Positions 37,273 through 50,185 are shown, numbered from the stretch's first letter. The stretch is 64,000 nt of DNA from Lactarius indigo (GCA_025766275.1 JAFKAC010000003.1:248001-312000); one strand, 5' to 3'. Numbers and translations: made by a program. Notes: generated by a model not told the origin, from the letters alone.

Positions 37273-39479
37273 TTAACTGCTCGCTCTATTCGTGTTTATA
37301 CTCCCGTAAGTCTGCTCTGATCCTTCTTGGCCCAATGTAGCCCTTGTATGTCGTTTTTGTGTCATATAATATGCGGGCAATGCGGCCACGACATAACCTT
37401 TCATGAGTGAGCACTGAGAGTACGGGAAGCTGCCAATATGAATAAACATACAGACAACGACAAGGTTCTCCTTTGGCGCTGCAATCGCCGGTACACAGAG
37501 TAGGAAGAGCGTGACCTAGAAAGGCATAAGAACATGTTTTACACTGATGGGTGCATGAGTCTTACAGCGCAGAATATGAAAGGCGTGATAATCCACGTCC
37601 GATATGGCCTAGTGTGGCGAGGTTAGCCGGAAACGCATTGAGAAAAGGAGCAGAAATACCGAGGTAGGTCTGGCTCCCTCACTCGAAGTATCACAACAGC
37701 CAAAACCTACATACGATAATCAACACTCTACAACATGTATTGTGAAGCCGTGCGACGTACCGTTAGGAAATAGAATGCCCACAGGGCAACTACGGCGATC
37801 CTGACGAGCGCACGAAAGCCACCACCAAGAAGGATGAGGGCAATGGTGATGGCAGCTTGCAGGAGTACCGCACGTATTGGTGTTCCGCGTTCCGTGTCGA
37901 GAACCCCGAGAGCCTCGGGGAGTTGACCAGTGCGGGCAGCGGCGTAGACGACGCGCGCAGAGGTAAAGAGAGACCCTAACAGTGCATCAGAACGAGAGCG
38001 GCGGTGATGTGGCCGGTGATGGCGATACGGAGGTCATAGTATATGCGCACCTGTGAGGACACCGAGGCATGAGATCGCGACAACGAGGGCGAAGAGCACG
38101 CCACCCGCGCGACCGAAAAGCGCCCAGCCGAAATCAAGCGCAACGGTATTACTTCGCGCGATCGCAGCCTGAAAAAAAAAGATCTAAATCGAAACTTTGG
38201 CTCAGATACCATAGATGAATTACCGGATCAAGGACAGAGAAGTATGCGACATTTGCGAAGAAGAATAAGACCTAAGTCGCGTTAGTTGATTCAGGTAAAG
38301 AGGGTAGGCGAACAAAACGGACGGCTACGAGCCCCATAGATGCGTGAATCGCGCGTGGGATGTCGCGTACTGGATGACGCATCTCTCCAGCGACGTAATT
38401 GGCTTGGTTGAAACCGTCAAACGCCCAGAGACCAGCGTACAGAGCGTGCGCATACGAGGCTGCTGTGGGCGGTGATTCGGCTGTGGGATTTGGATACGGG
38501 CTCGCTACGCCGCGGCCGAGGAAGCGGTGGATTAACCCTAAGACAATAACGGAAAGCTTTCGGGGGTGGCGGTTGAGCATGGGGTCACGGTAACATATGA
38601 TCGCAGACGTACTAACGCAAGGACCTTAACAAATCGAGGAATCTGGTCAGAGGGGACGGATGCGTGCTATGTACTGGGCATATACCTTCATGCTCGTCAA
38701 AATGACCGCTGCACGGGGTCCAAGGCTACGGGTACCAATGACCAAGACGACAACGAAGCATACAGCAGCCACTGCAGTTGCATTGATCACCCAACTGGGA
38801 ATGATCTCTGCTGGCGCATCGTCACCACGCGTCGCGTTCCACAGGATCCTGTTGACATACTCGGCGAACACGAGGCTGTTCACAGCCTTCGTTCCTGCCA
38901 TTCAACATTCGACAACAATAACGGAACGGCAGCAGCGAGAAACCTTACCAGGACTGAGAAGCAAGATCGCGGTCCACGTGAAGAGATAGGACACGAGCGG
39001 ACCATACGCGTAAGCCAGGTAGGCCTGCGCGCCGCCGTTCCGCGGGAGCATTGCACCGAGCTCGGCGAAAGAGCTCGCACCTGTCCATGCAAGGAGCGCA
39101 GCCACCACCCATACCACAAGACTGGCCGTCACATTCTGAGTGTACGCCACTATCGCTCCAGGAGAAGAGCTGTATGACAGGGATCCAAGTCAGTGGAAAG
39201 TAGTGCCGTGTGTGGCGCATACTGACAAGATCCCAGAACCTATCTTCGTTTGGAAAGGTTGTCAACTCAAAGTCAGTCAAGACGACGCGAGGGGGGTACA
39301 GACTTGGAGACCGGCAATGAGAGCAATCCCTGTTCAGAAAGAAAGGGGAGTGAGTGTGCCGTTGAACAGTATATCGTGGACATACCATCAATAAGCGTCA
39401 AACGCTTCTCTCCAGCTGCTGAGTTCTCAGACTCGTTCGTAGACGGTTCTTCGGTCGTTGGGGGGATCGGACGAGTCAT
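37273..39479 (-). CDS. Amino-acid permease, APC superfamily (LAT/Mup type)
   Basis: Multi-pass plasma-membrane amino-acid transporter of roughly 500 residues in about 14 short exons. From the ATG at 39479 a hydrophilic N-terminus (EPSTNESENSAAGEKRLTL) leads into the diagnostic first-helix motif IGSGIFSSPGAIV, which is restored only by splicing at GGGATCTT-GTCAGT. Then FAELGAMLPRNGGAQAYLAY, the GLWAFDGFNQANYVAGEM stretch typical of LAT-type permeases, FFFANVAYFSVLDP, SLFTSARVVYAAARTGQLPE, and late helices to a hydrophilic end (EQTYGSINTNRASS, stop 37273). One join (near VLAL..LIHR, about 38620-38540) is ambiguous. The substrate cannot be deduced; methionine or large neutral amino acids are likely by family. 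Confidence 0.87.
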
Positions 39480-40145
39480 GATGGATGCAATCAGAAGATG
39501 GTCACTTTGATATGAATGCTGTCTGCCGACGTGTCACGCCCTACTGGCCTCTTCGTCTCCCTTTCTTTGTTGATCAATCAAAATGTATTGCGGAGTACAG
39601 TAAAAAACAGAGGTCAAGACAGAGACAGAACATTCAGGGGCTCCGAGCGGGCCGGTGGTCTCTGGCCAGCACACACACAAACTCTCAACTCGGACTTGCC
39701 CTTTCTTTGTCAATGCTTCACCACGCTCAGCGACAGTTGCTCTCCCGGTGTTCACTGCGCTACTACTCAGTTAGTGCGGTATCTGGGGATGCCGTCGCAG
39801 CATCGGGGACCTCAGTACCTCCCCGCGTGCGGAGGCCGTCAGCGAGCAGTTTCGGAGGGATAAGCATTCGTACGCTTGCATTCTCTTCACTATCTCACCC
39901 GGGTTCTCATATCTTGGCAGAGAATGTTGCAGTTTCTAATCAATCACAAGGTTTTCACAACAGACAAAACCGACCCTGTTCGTGGTCCCTCGAACACTTC
40001 CCTTCATTTACTTTAACTCAAAAAACCTTTTAGCACGAGGTGATGACTCTGACAACAAGTCCTCCAATACACCTCACACAAACAAACAAGAGCGTCGTCG
40101 GGGAACCGGCAAGCATGCAGGATCTGCCATGTCGGGTTGGGATGA
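39480..40145. other. Upstream region of the permease
   Basis: No supportable gene. It may include an unplaced first exon of the plus-strand gene that follows. Confidence 0.45.
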
Positions 40146-40847
40146 TGGCCTTGTCACCTTCAGCTTTACGAACCGCCTCAGAATGCGCCAGAAAAACATG
40201 ACAAGGCCAGATTAGGGCGGATCGCCCTGAGTCTCAGGAGAGGCGACAGCATTCCAAGCCAAGGCAGCGCGATGCCCAGATGCAAGGAGGGCAACAGGAA
40301 CAGGGCACGGGGTCCCGCGCCCCGCGCAGCCGCGACGCGCAAAACTCTATCAGCAGCGGCGCCCAAACACGGCGCCCTGACCTCCGTTGACGCCAAGCCC
40401 AGAACCGCGTCCATGACCACCCGGTCTCCCACATCCCGCCTCAACACCTCCCACGCACAGCCAAAGCCCACCACATCCACGACGGCACCTTCCAACACCA
40501 CCACCACCACCAACGCCGCTGACCGCGCCGCGCGACTCACGGCGCTTTCCAGCACCAATCTGAACGCGCTCTTCCGCACGCGCGATACCCCCGTCGCGGG
40601 CACCCCGCTCCCCGCATACGTGTCTGCGACTGCGCGCGTGCGTACTGTGCTGGAGCGCAGTGCGGGCGATTACTCGCGCTTCCTACCGCGCTACGTCGGC
40701 GTGCGCAAGAGCGCGTCGCGTCCCCCTGTGCTCCGCACCGCGCGCCATGCCCTCGCGGCACAGCGTGACGTCTCCCTCACTCAGCGCCGCGTCGCGCTGC
40801 ATATCATCGGCGAGCTGGCGCAGCCCGGTCGCCAGGTGAGCGCGTGA
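40146..40847 (+). CDS. Basic hypothetical protein, 5' end uncertain
   Basis: One open frame without stop from 40146 to the TGA at 40847. The first ATG in frame is at 40272 (191 residues), but the stretch before it also looks coding (QLYEPPQNAPEKHDKARLGR, with IALSLRRGDSIPSQGS after it), and a CAG acceptor sits at 40161-40163. A spliced upstream exon is therefore likely. The protein is Thr/Ser/Pro-rich in the middle with a Thr/Asn tract, then a more ordered Arg-rich C-terminus (YSRFLPRYVGVRKSASRPP). No known domain recognised. It ends tail to tail with the SAS4-like gene, 197 bp apart. Confidence 0.5.
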   Translation, partial: WPCHLQLYEPPQNAPEKHDKARLGRIALSLRRGDSIPSQGSAMPRCKEGNRNRARGPAPRAAATRKTLSAAAPKHGALTSVDAKPRTASMTTRSPTSRLNTSHAQPKPTTSTTAPSNTTTTTNAADRAARLTALSSTNLNALFRTRDTPVAGTPLPAYVSATARVRTVLERSAGDYSRFLPRYVGVRKSASRPPVLRTARHALAAQRDVSLTQRRVALHIIGELAQPGRQVSA

Positions 40848-41044
40848 GTCGAACAACAATTCTCTGTGATGGGGGATTAGATTAGATACACTTGGTTCTG
40901 GTCATAACTCATCTATCCAATATAACCACTCGTTTGCTTTGCTCGGACGGAAAATAATGTATCATTAGTTATAAGTTGTACAAAGAAAGGGAAAAAAGAA
41001 GACAACAGAATGCCCAGAAAAAAAGGAGGGCCAAGAGGAATAGA

Positions 41045-43611
41045 TTAACAAGGTAGCATCATGTCTTCCGTCTCCTGGCTATCGACCGTCCTCGGAGTCT
41101 CTACGTTTGTTAGACGGTCCGACATGTCAGATTCCACCTCTAGCAGCGTCTCCTCCACCTCCTCAGCCACAGTCACCGCCGTCACCACCGCATTCGGATC
41201 CGCCTCCTTGCCCGTACCCCCTACTCTAACCGTCCCTACACCCTCACCCGCTCCAACACCCACGCGAGCAGCAACTGGGACCGCGCTAGTCGCATCTGCA
41301 CCATCCTGCGCGAGACGCAGGTCGTCGCTGGGGAGTGCCCACGCAGGTGGCACAAAGTCGCGCATATGCTCGATGTCGGCAGGGAACCCGCGGAGCCCGA
41401 AGATCCCGAGGTGGCGATGGGTCTTGCGCGCGCTCGGCGCCCCGACATGCCGCTGCGCTTCGCGGTACAACGCGCACTCGCGCCAGCGTTCGCGCCGCTG
41501 TTCCCGCATGCTGTTGCGCCTATGCCTGCCACCCGGGACGTCCTCTTCATCCTCATCGCCCTCCTCATCCTCACCTTCCTCGCCCGAGTCTGGCTCCTGC
41601 TCCTGCTCCTCTTCTTGCTCCTCTTCTACCTCTACTCCCGCTGCATCAGCCCTGTTATCATAGCCATCGGACACGGGGGATAGCACGTCATCAGAAAGTT
41701 CAACACGCCGCCGCTTGCGCGGACGTTTTGGGCCGTGGGCCTGCGCTGGTGGTGGGGCAGGCGGGGAAGGTGCTGCTGGGGCTGTCGTCGTCGCTGTAAC
41801 GGGACCCACCGGTTTGAGATGCGCCGCGGCAGCCCTGGCGGGGCGACGTCTGAGTGTCAGATGCGTCGCTGATGCCTGCGTAGGACTCGCAGGCAGAGGC
41901 GATGCAGGCACCGCCATATCGGTCCCAATCGTCGTCGTCGTCGTCGTTGCCGGGGGGAACGGTATGTGGCACAGAGGGTGTTGGTGTGGCAGGTGAAGAG
42001 ACGGGTACGGACGTGCCCGCGCGGGCTGCTCCATCCTGTAGCGACAGGCGTCGCGCGAATGGGACGCGCGCGTACGGGCCTGGTGCTGCTGGGTTCTTGA
42101 ATATCGGTTTTGGGCGCGGGCGTGTGGGGGATGGAGACCCTACTCCCGCTGGTGCAGATACAGGTAAAGGTAATGGTTTTGGGGATGGTAGGACGGGCGG
42201 TGGCGGGCGTGTCGGGAACTTGATACGCAACCTGATGGTCTCGTTCTGGTCTCGGCGTGCGGTGGCAAGCGGTTGGAGGGCCGGCTCGACCTTGACTGGC
42301 TCTGGCGATTGCTCCTCGCCGTCGCTGTCGAGCTCGATGATCTCAGTTGGTTCGGGTAGTGGGAGGACGGGGGGCTGTGGGCGCGGAACCGACGGGGCTA
42401 GTCGGGGCAGGGGTATGGTTCGGTGCAAGGACAGGCGGCGTGGCGGTCTTTGGTGGAGGTGCTGGAGCTGGAGTAGCTGGGGCTGGCGTTGGCGTTGATA
42501 ATTCAGGAGCGCGTGACGGTGCAGTGTCGAGTAGAGTGCGGTAGCGAGCCTCGAGGCTGTTCGCGACGTCCAAGGATCTGGCGTTTGCGCCACTCGCCAT
42601 CGCAGTGCACCTGCGCGGGCGCTGCGTTCGCGTTCGCGTTCGCCCGCAGCGTCGTGCTCGGCGCCAGCCTCGAGCGGTGGAGGGTACAACGAACCCGCGA
42701 AGAACGAGTCTGCGACGTGGAGAAACGCGGAGGGTTCGAGCGCGCGCAGCTGCTCGATGCGTTCTTTGAGCTTGTACTGTTCGTGTTTGAGCTTCTCCTT
42801 TTCGCGCAGGCGCTGTCGCTTCTCGAACGTCTCGTATTTACGATGCCGCTTTTCGTACGCCGCATCGGAGGTGTCGATGCCTTCCTGGTGGTCGTGGCGT
42901 GTTAGATTACGCAACAACAACAACAAAAAAAAAAATTCAATTGGAGGGGGTCGATCGAACACGCACGTCATCTAGACCTCGAGGTCGAAAGCGTCCCCCC
43001 ACAGCCTCGTGCTCTGACAAGAGCGTGTATTCGGGGGTCTGGATGAGCTGTTGCTCACGGTACGCGCGAATCACCTCAGGCTTGTCAAAGTACCGTTCGT
43101 ACGCCGACGTATTGAGCTGTGAGCCCTGCGTCCCCACCAGCCGAACGTCCGTACGCGCGTCGAGTTGGTCGTGAGTAGCAGTTGCGTGTGCGCCGGTATT
43201 AACGGGTCATTTTCGCCTAAAAATAAAAATAAGGAGGGGGGAGGGGTATAAAAAAAAGAGAGAGGAAGAATACGCGCGTGAGCGAGAGATTTACGAGCCC
43301 GCACGTCACAAGAGAGGGAAGAAACACGCACGGCGTCGACGGAGCGTCTCGAGGATCTGCGTGTCGACATCGCTGATGCCGACTCCCGGGCCGCCCCTGC
43401 GCGAGCGCGAGGGCATAATGCGCCGCGGGCGAGTAGCCCCGCCGGCATTTGAGATGGAGGCTGAGGAGGAGCCAGGTTGGGAGGAGGGGAGCGGGGACGA
43501 GTCGGATGGGCTGGCTGTTGAGGCTGCTACGTTTGCGTTTGCTGTAGCCGATATCACCGTTGCCACGCTGGCTGCTGGCAGCGTGGTGGGTGCTGATGCG
43601 CGTCGGGGCAT
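41045..43611 (-). CDS. SAS4-like coiled-coil protein (putative histone acetyltransferase subunit), frame-broken
   Basis: Exons on the minus strand begin at the ATG 43611 (MPRRASAPTTL); intron 43331-43217; second exon from 43216; an intron after GLDD near 42965; then a long exon to the stop at 41045. The core reads NTSAYERYFDKPEVIRAYRE, QLIQTPEYTLLSE, GGRFRPRG, then EKRHRKYETFEKRQRLREKE and LKHEQYKLKERIEQLRALEP, a coiled coil. This resembles the fungal SAS4/PEHE-type scaffold of H4-lysine acetyltransferases (moderate certainty). Downstream are ANSLEARYRTLLD, EIIELDSDGEE, basic KRPRKRRRVELSDDV and a long acidic block. Frame changes without intron occur near 43155, 42600, 42370 (a run of six G/C) and 41900-41990. 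The conserved blocks on both sides argue for indels rather than a dead gene. Confidence 0.6.
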
Positions 43612-43914
43612 TCAGCGAGGGCAAGAGCTGGGTAGTTGCGATGGAAAAGCGGGGGGACAGTTGGTGCTCGGCGTCGTCGCCGCTGTCTCTCTGGTTCCGC
43701 CTGCCCCGTTATGGTACTCGCTGTGCGGCTCGGTTGTGAGCGACGGCGAGGACCCCCCGCACCGTGCAGTGCTACTACCAGTACTCTCACTTCGTTTTCG
43801 TTTTCGTTTTTTATTTTTTGTGAGCGACTCACAGTGTGGCGTAACAATAAAGTAAGTACGGATCAAGTACCCTGAGTGTTCTGCCCTTGTTCGTCGTGAT
43901 GCTCTCCACCACTC
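43612..43914. other. Spacer between NAF1 stop and SAS4-like start
   Basis: Contains a minus-strand open frame with a basic stretch (KKRKRKRSESTGSS, about 43830-43790) but no ATG. It could be a 5' extension of the SAS4-like gene; a TGA lies directly before the ATG at 43611, so this would need an intron I could not place. Confidence 0.4.
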
Positions 43915-45702
43915 CTAGTACCATAGCCCTGGCTCCATTGTCCAGTCCCAACCACCCTCAGCCCCATTGTCATAAACGGGTGAGGTCTGGGCCCCATATT
44001 GGCCGTATGCAAAATATGGCTGCTGCTGTTGTTGCATTATGTCCAAATTTAGACCAAATTGTCCCGCGAATCGTGGATTGATATGTGGCTGCACCGAATG
44101 TTGCGGCGACACGAATGGCTGAGGCAGCGACGTATACGGTTGTGCAAAGCCAAATTGTGGGGAGTATGACGCATAGTCCGAAGAGCCGCTGTCGCCAGGA
44201 TATGAAGCATTGGGCACCGGGAATTGTCTTGCGATGGTCGTCGAGGAAGGTGATAGCTGTCGGGGTTCATGCTCCTCTGCTCCATGGGGAGGATGGCCTG
44301 CTTGCCCGCGCGAGGCACCGCGGCCTCGTCCACGTCCACGACCGCGGCTGCGACCGCGTCCACGCTCACGATGGTGATGCGGCCGGTGATCATCGCGCCC
44401 TCTCCCGCGCCCACGATTCCCCCTGATCCCATATCCACCGGGATGAGGAGGTAGCGCAGGCACAGACTGTCGCCACGCTTGTGCTCGCCCCTGGCTGGTT
44501 ATAAGCGTCCGAGTATGGGTCGTCATATGGTTGGGGCGCTGGGCGCGACGGAACTCGCGCCGTAATTAAGGTCCATGTCGTACGCGCCGTGCTCTGCATA
44601 TGGGTTCCAGGCATCCAGGTCCTGGTCGCGCATATGTGCAGGCGACGCGGGGACGCTGGGTTCGCGTGACGCATGTCGTCTGCGAAAACATGGGGCGTCA
44701 AAATCGGACAGGGAGGGGAGGAAGAGACGGACCTTTCCCGGACCTTTGCTTTGTATGCTGCCTCTGCCTCATCGTCCGAAAATTCGAGCTCGTAGTCCGC
44801 AGGTTCCTCGTCGTGGACATTGCTGGCGTCGCTGCCGCGTAGCTTCGTGAGTTCTGCGACAAAAACGTACTTGCTCCGCGCTGGGACATGAAATACAGGT
44901 CGCGACACGCGCGCCTCGTTCAAGTCCAGGGGATGTGCGCTATTGAACTTGACTTGATACATGGGCTGGTACGTTGGCCCGAACGTTTCGTGTATCTGTG
45001 CGAAAGGTCGGGAAATCAGCAAGAGCAGAGGGAGAACGGCGCTCACGTAGCCCAAAACCTTCCGGTCCTCGTACACGAGTAAAGTCTCCGAGTCGAGCGC
45101 ATGCTCCGATGCACGGCGCGTCGACGACGCTTCGCCCTTCACGACCACGACGTTGTTCACGATGTTCATGATTTCGCCGACTTTTTCGAGCTGTTCATCT
45201 GGCTCTACCTGGGCTATAGGAGGAATCATGATGTCGGGCTCGGGGAGCTCGTTTTTTGTGCGGAGCGCAACTGCTGCTGCAACCGTGGCCCCTTCCTCGT
45301 CATCATCGTCATCATCGTCGACTACTCTGCGTTCTACAGGTGTCTTTTTCGAGGCGCCTTTGTCTCTCACATTGTCAGAGTCAGAGTCTGAAGAAGAATC
45401 TGAGTCGGAAGAGGACGAGTCTGAGAAAGAGTCAGAGACATCTTCCCTAGCAAGGAGTTAGCTAAAACTAACGGAGATTGAGACGACACAAAAACCGACC
45501 TTTCTGACTTTATTTCCACCGAAATTAGGTTGGCTTCAACCTCGTCCGCACTGTCAACACTTTCTCCCGAGCTACTGACACAGTCATCTACATCCACTGG
45601 CGGTGTTGGTCGTGCAGGAGGAATTCCAATAAGGTCCTGAATAAGGAGGAGATCCTGTGGGATTATACTGGGAATCTTGAAGCCTTCATTGGCGGCCTCC
45701 AT
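43915..45702 (-). CDS. NAF1: NAF1, H/ACA snoRNP assembly factor
   Basis: Nuclear chaperone that loads Cbf5 and assembles H/ACA RNPs. From the ATG at 45702: N-terminal DLLLIQDLIGIPP; an intron; a Ser/Asp-rich acidic block; EPDIMIPPIAQVEPDEQLEK; EIMNIVNNVVVVKG; YEDRKVLGY; an intron; then the Gar1-like core FETFGPTYQP-type region (IHETFGPTYQPMYQVKF, FHVPARSKYVFVAELTKLRG, SDASNVHDEEPADYELEFSD). The next donor that keeps frame is the second GTCCG (after AAGGTCCGGGAAAG), giving RERHASREPSVPAS. The tail is disordered with an RG-rich block ([16 protein letters not shown]) and a Gln run, ending WTMEPGLWY. Two +1 frame changes without introns occur near 44528-44550 and 44455-44480, both in low-complexity tail. 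The core domain is intact. Confidence 0.88.
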
Positions 45703-45891
45703 CGCAGAGAATAATTACAAGCCTGAGATCGACCGGAACGAGGAGATCTATCCTCGGCCCGGGCGGTCCACCACTACTCTCAGTACATACACTGTGTTCT
45801 ATGATACACACGAGGCTAGTTGCCAGAGCGCAACGTGCGCAACGGTCGCGTTGTCCCCGGTGCCATGAATGGAGGGAACATCCAAATGTTG

Positions 45892-47065
45892 TCATGCCGA
45901 ACTCACAGAATTATCTGCAATGTTCCTCACTTCACGGATGGCGTTTCCATCCGCCAGCCAGATACCCCAGTCATTTTGAATGCTTGCACCCATACCCATC
46001 CCCTCAGGTCGGTGAACCATCTCACTTTCAGTCCACCGACCGCCACTCATATGAATTTCCCTCAGTCCATATGGCAATAGATCGTCCAACACGCGATGAA
46101 TGCTTCTTGGATTGATACCCGCTCCAGGAAGAATGACTGGCCCGTCACTAGTCTGCGACCGTCGGAGTAACTCTTGGAGGACGTGTAGCCCCGCCAGGGC
46201 CGATGTGCTTTGCCCACTGAGGATCAGGAATGGCACCACGGCTCGGATGAGAAAATTCTTGCGCGGGGAGCGAGAAGCGCACCTTGTCAGGACTCGTGTG
46301 ATTCCGCGAATGGTGCATATCGCATCAAAGGCTAAAGAGACACAGGGATGTGGTCGGTACTGTACACAAAAGAGCTGGCTAACAAACCTTCGGCGGTAGA
46401 GCGTGTCATGTCGACTGCCCTATGAAAACAGACTTCGCAGGGCTTGCTCAGATGCTAGACTGTTTTAGAAACGTTTTGATATAGGTAGTACCTTGCATAG
46501 GGAGCGCTGCCTCCACAAGCCTGTCACTATTTATAAAGACGAAATATAGTAAATGCGAGATCAAGAACGCACATCCGAGTGCGGGGTACGTCCACTGTTC
46601 CGTCCCGATTGAGGACCCCAAACACGACGCCAGCGATTCCGAGAGTCTTGAAGAGTCCGACGTCCTCGAGCATTACGTCTAGATCTTCTTCGGAATACAG
46701 GAAGTCTCCAACGCGGGGCCGGACCATAGCCTTTTTTTCAGAGGGGACAAAATTGATGTCGGATAGAGTACACATATTTGGGGGCAGAGGAATGGCTAAC
46801 CATGATCGGTATATTTGGTATAGCTCTCTGAATCGCTCGGACGAGCCCAAGTGAGGGTGTCGTTCCCCCACCAATGCCGAGGTTCCCGCATACTTCAAGC
46901 CTGTTCGCCCCTGCACCCGCAGCGCTACAGAAAGAGAGTGCGATCGTCGTCAGAAGCATGCATCAGAGCTACTGGTAAGCTAGGAACTACGCCATGGGCG
47001 AACCTGACCGCGGACTGAACCGAGTCTACGCAAACCTCCAGCACCAGTTTTTCCGATGGCAGCAT
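45892..47065 (-). CDS. cutC: Copper homeostasis protein CutC
   Basis: TIM-barrel protein of the CutC family, linked to cytosolic copper handling. Exons on the minus strand: 47065-47004, 46924-46801, 46730-46573, 46520-46492 (29 nt), 46432-46388, 46331-46283, 46216-45892; 263 residues, all phases consistent. Landmarks: LEVCVDSVQSA at the start, GANRLEVCGNLGIGGGTTPS, IMAMVRPRVGDFLYSEEDLD, GVVFGVLNRDGTVDV, CFHRAVDMT, RVLTSGQSTSALAGL and PGAGIN. No disruption. It lies convergent or tandem with neighbours on the same strand; no operon-like linkage is implied. Confidence 0.93.
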
Positions 47066-47412
47066 CGTTGGCTCGTGGGATCTTCAACACCTTCTCGACT
47101 TTTCAAGCTTCAGGCTTTCAAATTTCAAATTTCAAGCCTCGGAAATGCCGGCGAGGACTCTTTGGAGTCCTTGCAACATGCAACGTCGGAAATTTCCCGG
47201 AGGTGTCCTCGTCACAGTTCTACCGTACTAGGCTAGGTGGCATTGCGCCGAGGGACCTCGGTAGAAAAACGTAGAATCGAGGACCTTCGTCGGGACTATT
47301 GTTGTAACTTATTGGCTATTATGTAGATTGCCACCTTATCTCCTTGCTACAACATTCTAGTAAGATACAGCGCATCGAATTTTCGAGGCACAAGAAGCAC
47401 AACCAAGACGTT
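47066..47412. other. CutC promoter region
   Basis: 347 bp between the DUF2235 stop and the CutC start codon; no gene. AT-rich repeats of TTTCAAG/CTTCAGGC type occur near 47100-47135. Confidence 0.5.
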
Positions 47413-49301
47413 TCAAGTCACATAAGATTCCGTCCCCTGCACGTACTGCGCTCTCGGCCTATAGTTGAGTTTCGGATCTTGCATTCTTGTCTTGACGCTT
47501 TCGTGGAACAGCGGATTCGGCGGAACATATCGTCCGCGCCCAAGATGCAAGCTAGCGATCCCATGGTAAAAATAAGAAACCACTTGGCAAGTGTCGACTC
47601 ACCCCCAACTTGTAACCCACTTGTCTTGCGCATTCTGGTAGGTGAGCGGGGTCGGAATGATTTCAAGGAGCCACCACACAGGGACATCCTTCAGATCGTC
47701 ATGGATCGTTTGGACTATATCTAGGGCGTCGGCTCGGGGATCTGGCCCAATGGTGACAGGTATGTTCCATCGTGCGAAAGCTTGCAAGTCGAACTGGATA
47801 CTACATTCTGCCCGCATGACTTCCTGTATCATCCAGCGGAGTGGAATGTTAGCGAGCGAATGTTCCGCTGAGTCTGGCGTTGATCCTCCGCCGACATCTG
47901 CGAACCATCAGTCTATGCTGCACGTCACACGAGCAAAAGTTATTTTTAAAAAAAAAACGCACCAGTATGGCAACCGGCGAACCAGACTTCTTTCAAATCA
48001 GTTTCATATACCTCGTCATCCCTTCCCGGTGAAGTGTCCTGAGCAGGTTTTAGCTCGCCATCTCCGTCAAGATCTCTCGTCGCCGGTTTGTTGGGAGCTG
48101 AATAGTGGTACAAGTTCGGGCGGAAATTGGCGCGATGCTACCGAGTGAAAGTGGAGGTGAGCTTGTGGGTAGGGAAGGTGATGTGAAGGGGCGGCCATGA
48201 CGGCGCTCGGAGAACAACGTTTTGGAGGCATCTCGCGCAGTTGTCGCATGATGAAAGGAATCGACAGATCTGGTCGTACCTCGTCAAGGGACAGCGCCTG
48301 TCTGAACACCCGGATTGTCGTGTTCACGTCCGCAAAGGGTAAGGTTTTATTCATGATAAATCCGACGCTTGCAACTGTATCCCTGTCAATTAAAACGACT
48401 CGGATTAGGTATCCTTCCAAGTATATTTCGCAGACGGCTTGTATGAAAAAGGTAATTGCCGAAACACCCACCAGACACCAACGAACTCAATTGGCACCTC
48501 GCGACTGAAGGTCATTTTAAATCTCAGAGCGAGGGCGTCGTTGCCGTCGGATTTGTAAAGCTCGTATGCAAAAGGGATTTGTTCGATGTTGCCCCTCGAG
48601 AGTAGGCCAACCTGGGCGCAGTAAGCCTACTGTGAACAGCGAGAAGTAGGTCCGGATCAAACCTTGTGCAGCATCCCGGCGAGAGCACGGGCGGTATACG
48701 CCCCGCGAGAAAAGCCTAATGGTACCGCAGTAGATGAGTTTCCGTCTGCTAGGATTGTTCTGAACACACCAAATAGACAGACTTTGTCGCCGACGTTGTA
48801 ACTCTGCATGAGGAACTTGTAGCCGTCCATTATGTGCTGGTAGAGGTACCAAGCAATGGTATCGTCCAAAACCTCCGCAGCCTTTTCAAACAGTGGCGAA
48901 ACGACACCCGGTTCGATGTATGTTCCTATCCCTGCCTGGGTGAATGTAAGAGAAATGGTGAGGGGGTCATACAGGGAGCTCACCTGGTAGTAGCATACTT
49001 GGTCCTCCGTCTTATCCTTCCTCAAGAGGGAATAGAACTTGACGACATTCGTGTTCTATGGTGTATATGGGATGTGAGATAGAGACATCTCCGCATTACT
49101 GGGGGGTAGAGGAGGAAGAAGGCGAAGTCACAGGGCACGCACAGTTTCATCGAATTCGTTGGTGGTGCCATCAAAACACAGTGCCAGGGTGCGGGGTTTA
49201 CGTGGCGTCTCGACAGCAGGTCGGACCGGGGAGGTATGGGTTGTGGACGCGTCTATCATGGGAGACTGCTGTAAAGAACGGATGAAGGCAACTTCTTTCA
49301 T
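47413..49301 (-). CDS. DUF2235 alpha/beta hydrolase (Tle1-like phospholipase fold)
   Basis: Serine hydrolase of the DUF2235 family, widespread in agaricomycetes; the substrate is unknown. About nine exons from the ATG at 49301 (or 49259). Motifs in order: LALCFDGTTNEFDE; NTNVVKFYSLLRKD; AGIGTYIEPG; WYLYQHIMDGYKFL; GFSRGAYTARALAG, the nucleophile elbow GxSxG, created by splicing TTTG to GCTTTTCTCG; GLLSRGN; VGVWDTVASVG; HRANFRPN; EVWFAGCHTDVGGGS with the Asp and His environment typical of the family; WMIQEVM; and a C-terminal LGRGRYVPPNPLFHESVKTR. The stop is at 47413. Eight introns, all in frame. No disruption. Confidence 0.9.
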
Positions 49302-50185
49302 ATACTGTAGCCACTACAGCAAGTAGGGACCGGAGAGCCGCAGGTCGGGGAAGAAGTGGGGCATGCAATTGGCTTCTGGCTCCAAAGAGTGAGCGCTGAC
49401 TGGATCACCTGCCATTTCTAACACGACCGGCGTAGTGTGAGTGAGTGACGGTGAGTTCATTTAAATAACTTCGGCACCGAGCTTGATCATAGGCAAGATA
49501 GAAGACCTTGATCAGGCGAGAACGATTTGCATCTCCAATGCGTAGTATAGCTGTTCTTCCCAATTGTGCCGACCGCAGCGAGCCAATTACGCCGTGATCG
49601 CATTTGTACAGTATTCCTGAGATAAGCCTCAGGCTGACACAGAAACTCACTGGCAGTGGAGCTGTTAGTACTTGGCGCTTGGCAGTAAGACTGGACATAG
49701 CCCATCACATCGCCCCACTGACAGAGAAAGCTAGCCACAGTAAGGAGCGTAGAGCGTCGCCCTTAAGAGACATTGGTGACCACCAGCATCATCGCTGAGC
49801 CCAGCACATTCCCTGCCGGTGAAGTACGAATACGAACCCATCGAGAGCGCGTCTCAGGCTCTTAATCACATGTTTTTTTCCCACAGCGCAGCGGATCGAA
49901 TCGGGGAGGGAGAATTCTTATGTAAGTATGCCTGACTGTAAGACAGCTCGCATGTCCAGCCCCAACGGAGTCACAGTAACCCCCGCTCATGGCAACCTAA
50001 CCAACAGGGGCACACAGTATGGGTTTCCGGCGAGCTCGGGAAGCGTGCAGTTGTGTGCAGTCCTCTCGAATTCCGTTCGAGTGTGAAATTTTCTGGTACT
50101 ACAGAGTATTACCTCTGTTTTATGGCCTGGGCGCGCATACACTAGGCGTCCATCTGCTTTCCCAATTCATACACCATCTACGTCG
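49302..50185. other. Intergenic, about 0.9 kb
   Basis: No gene recognised; only short chance frames. Confidence 0.55.

Noticed and set aside
43163..43191. 29-nt GTACGG..CGCAG segment that would repair the SAS4-like frame if spliced out
   Set aside because: Far shorter than any other intron in the window (about 46 nt and up); an indel is more likely.
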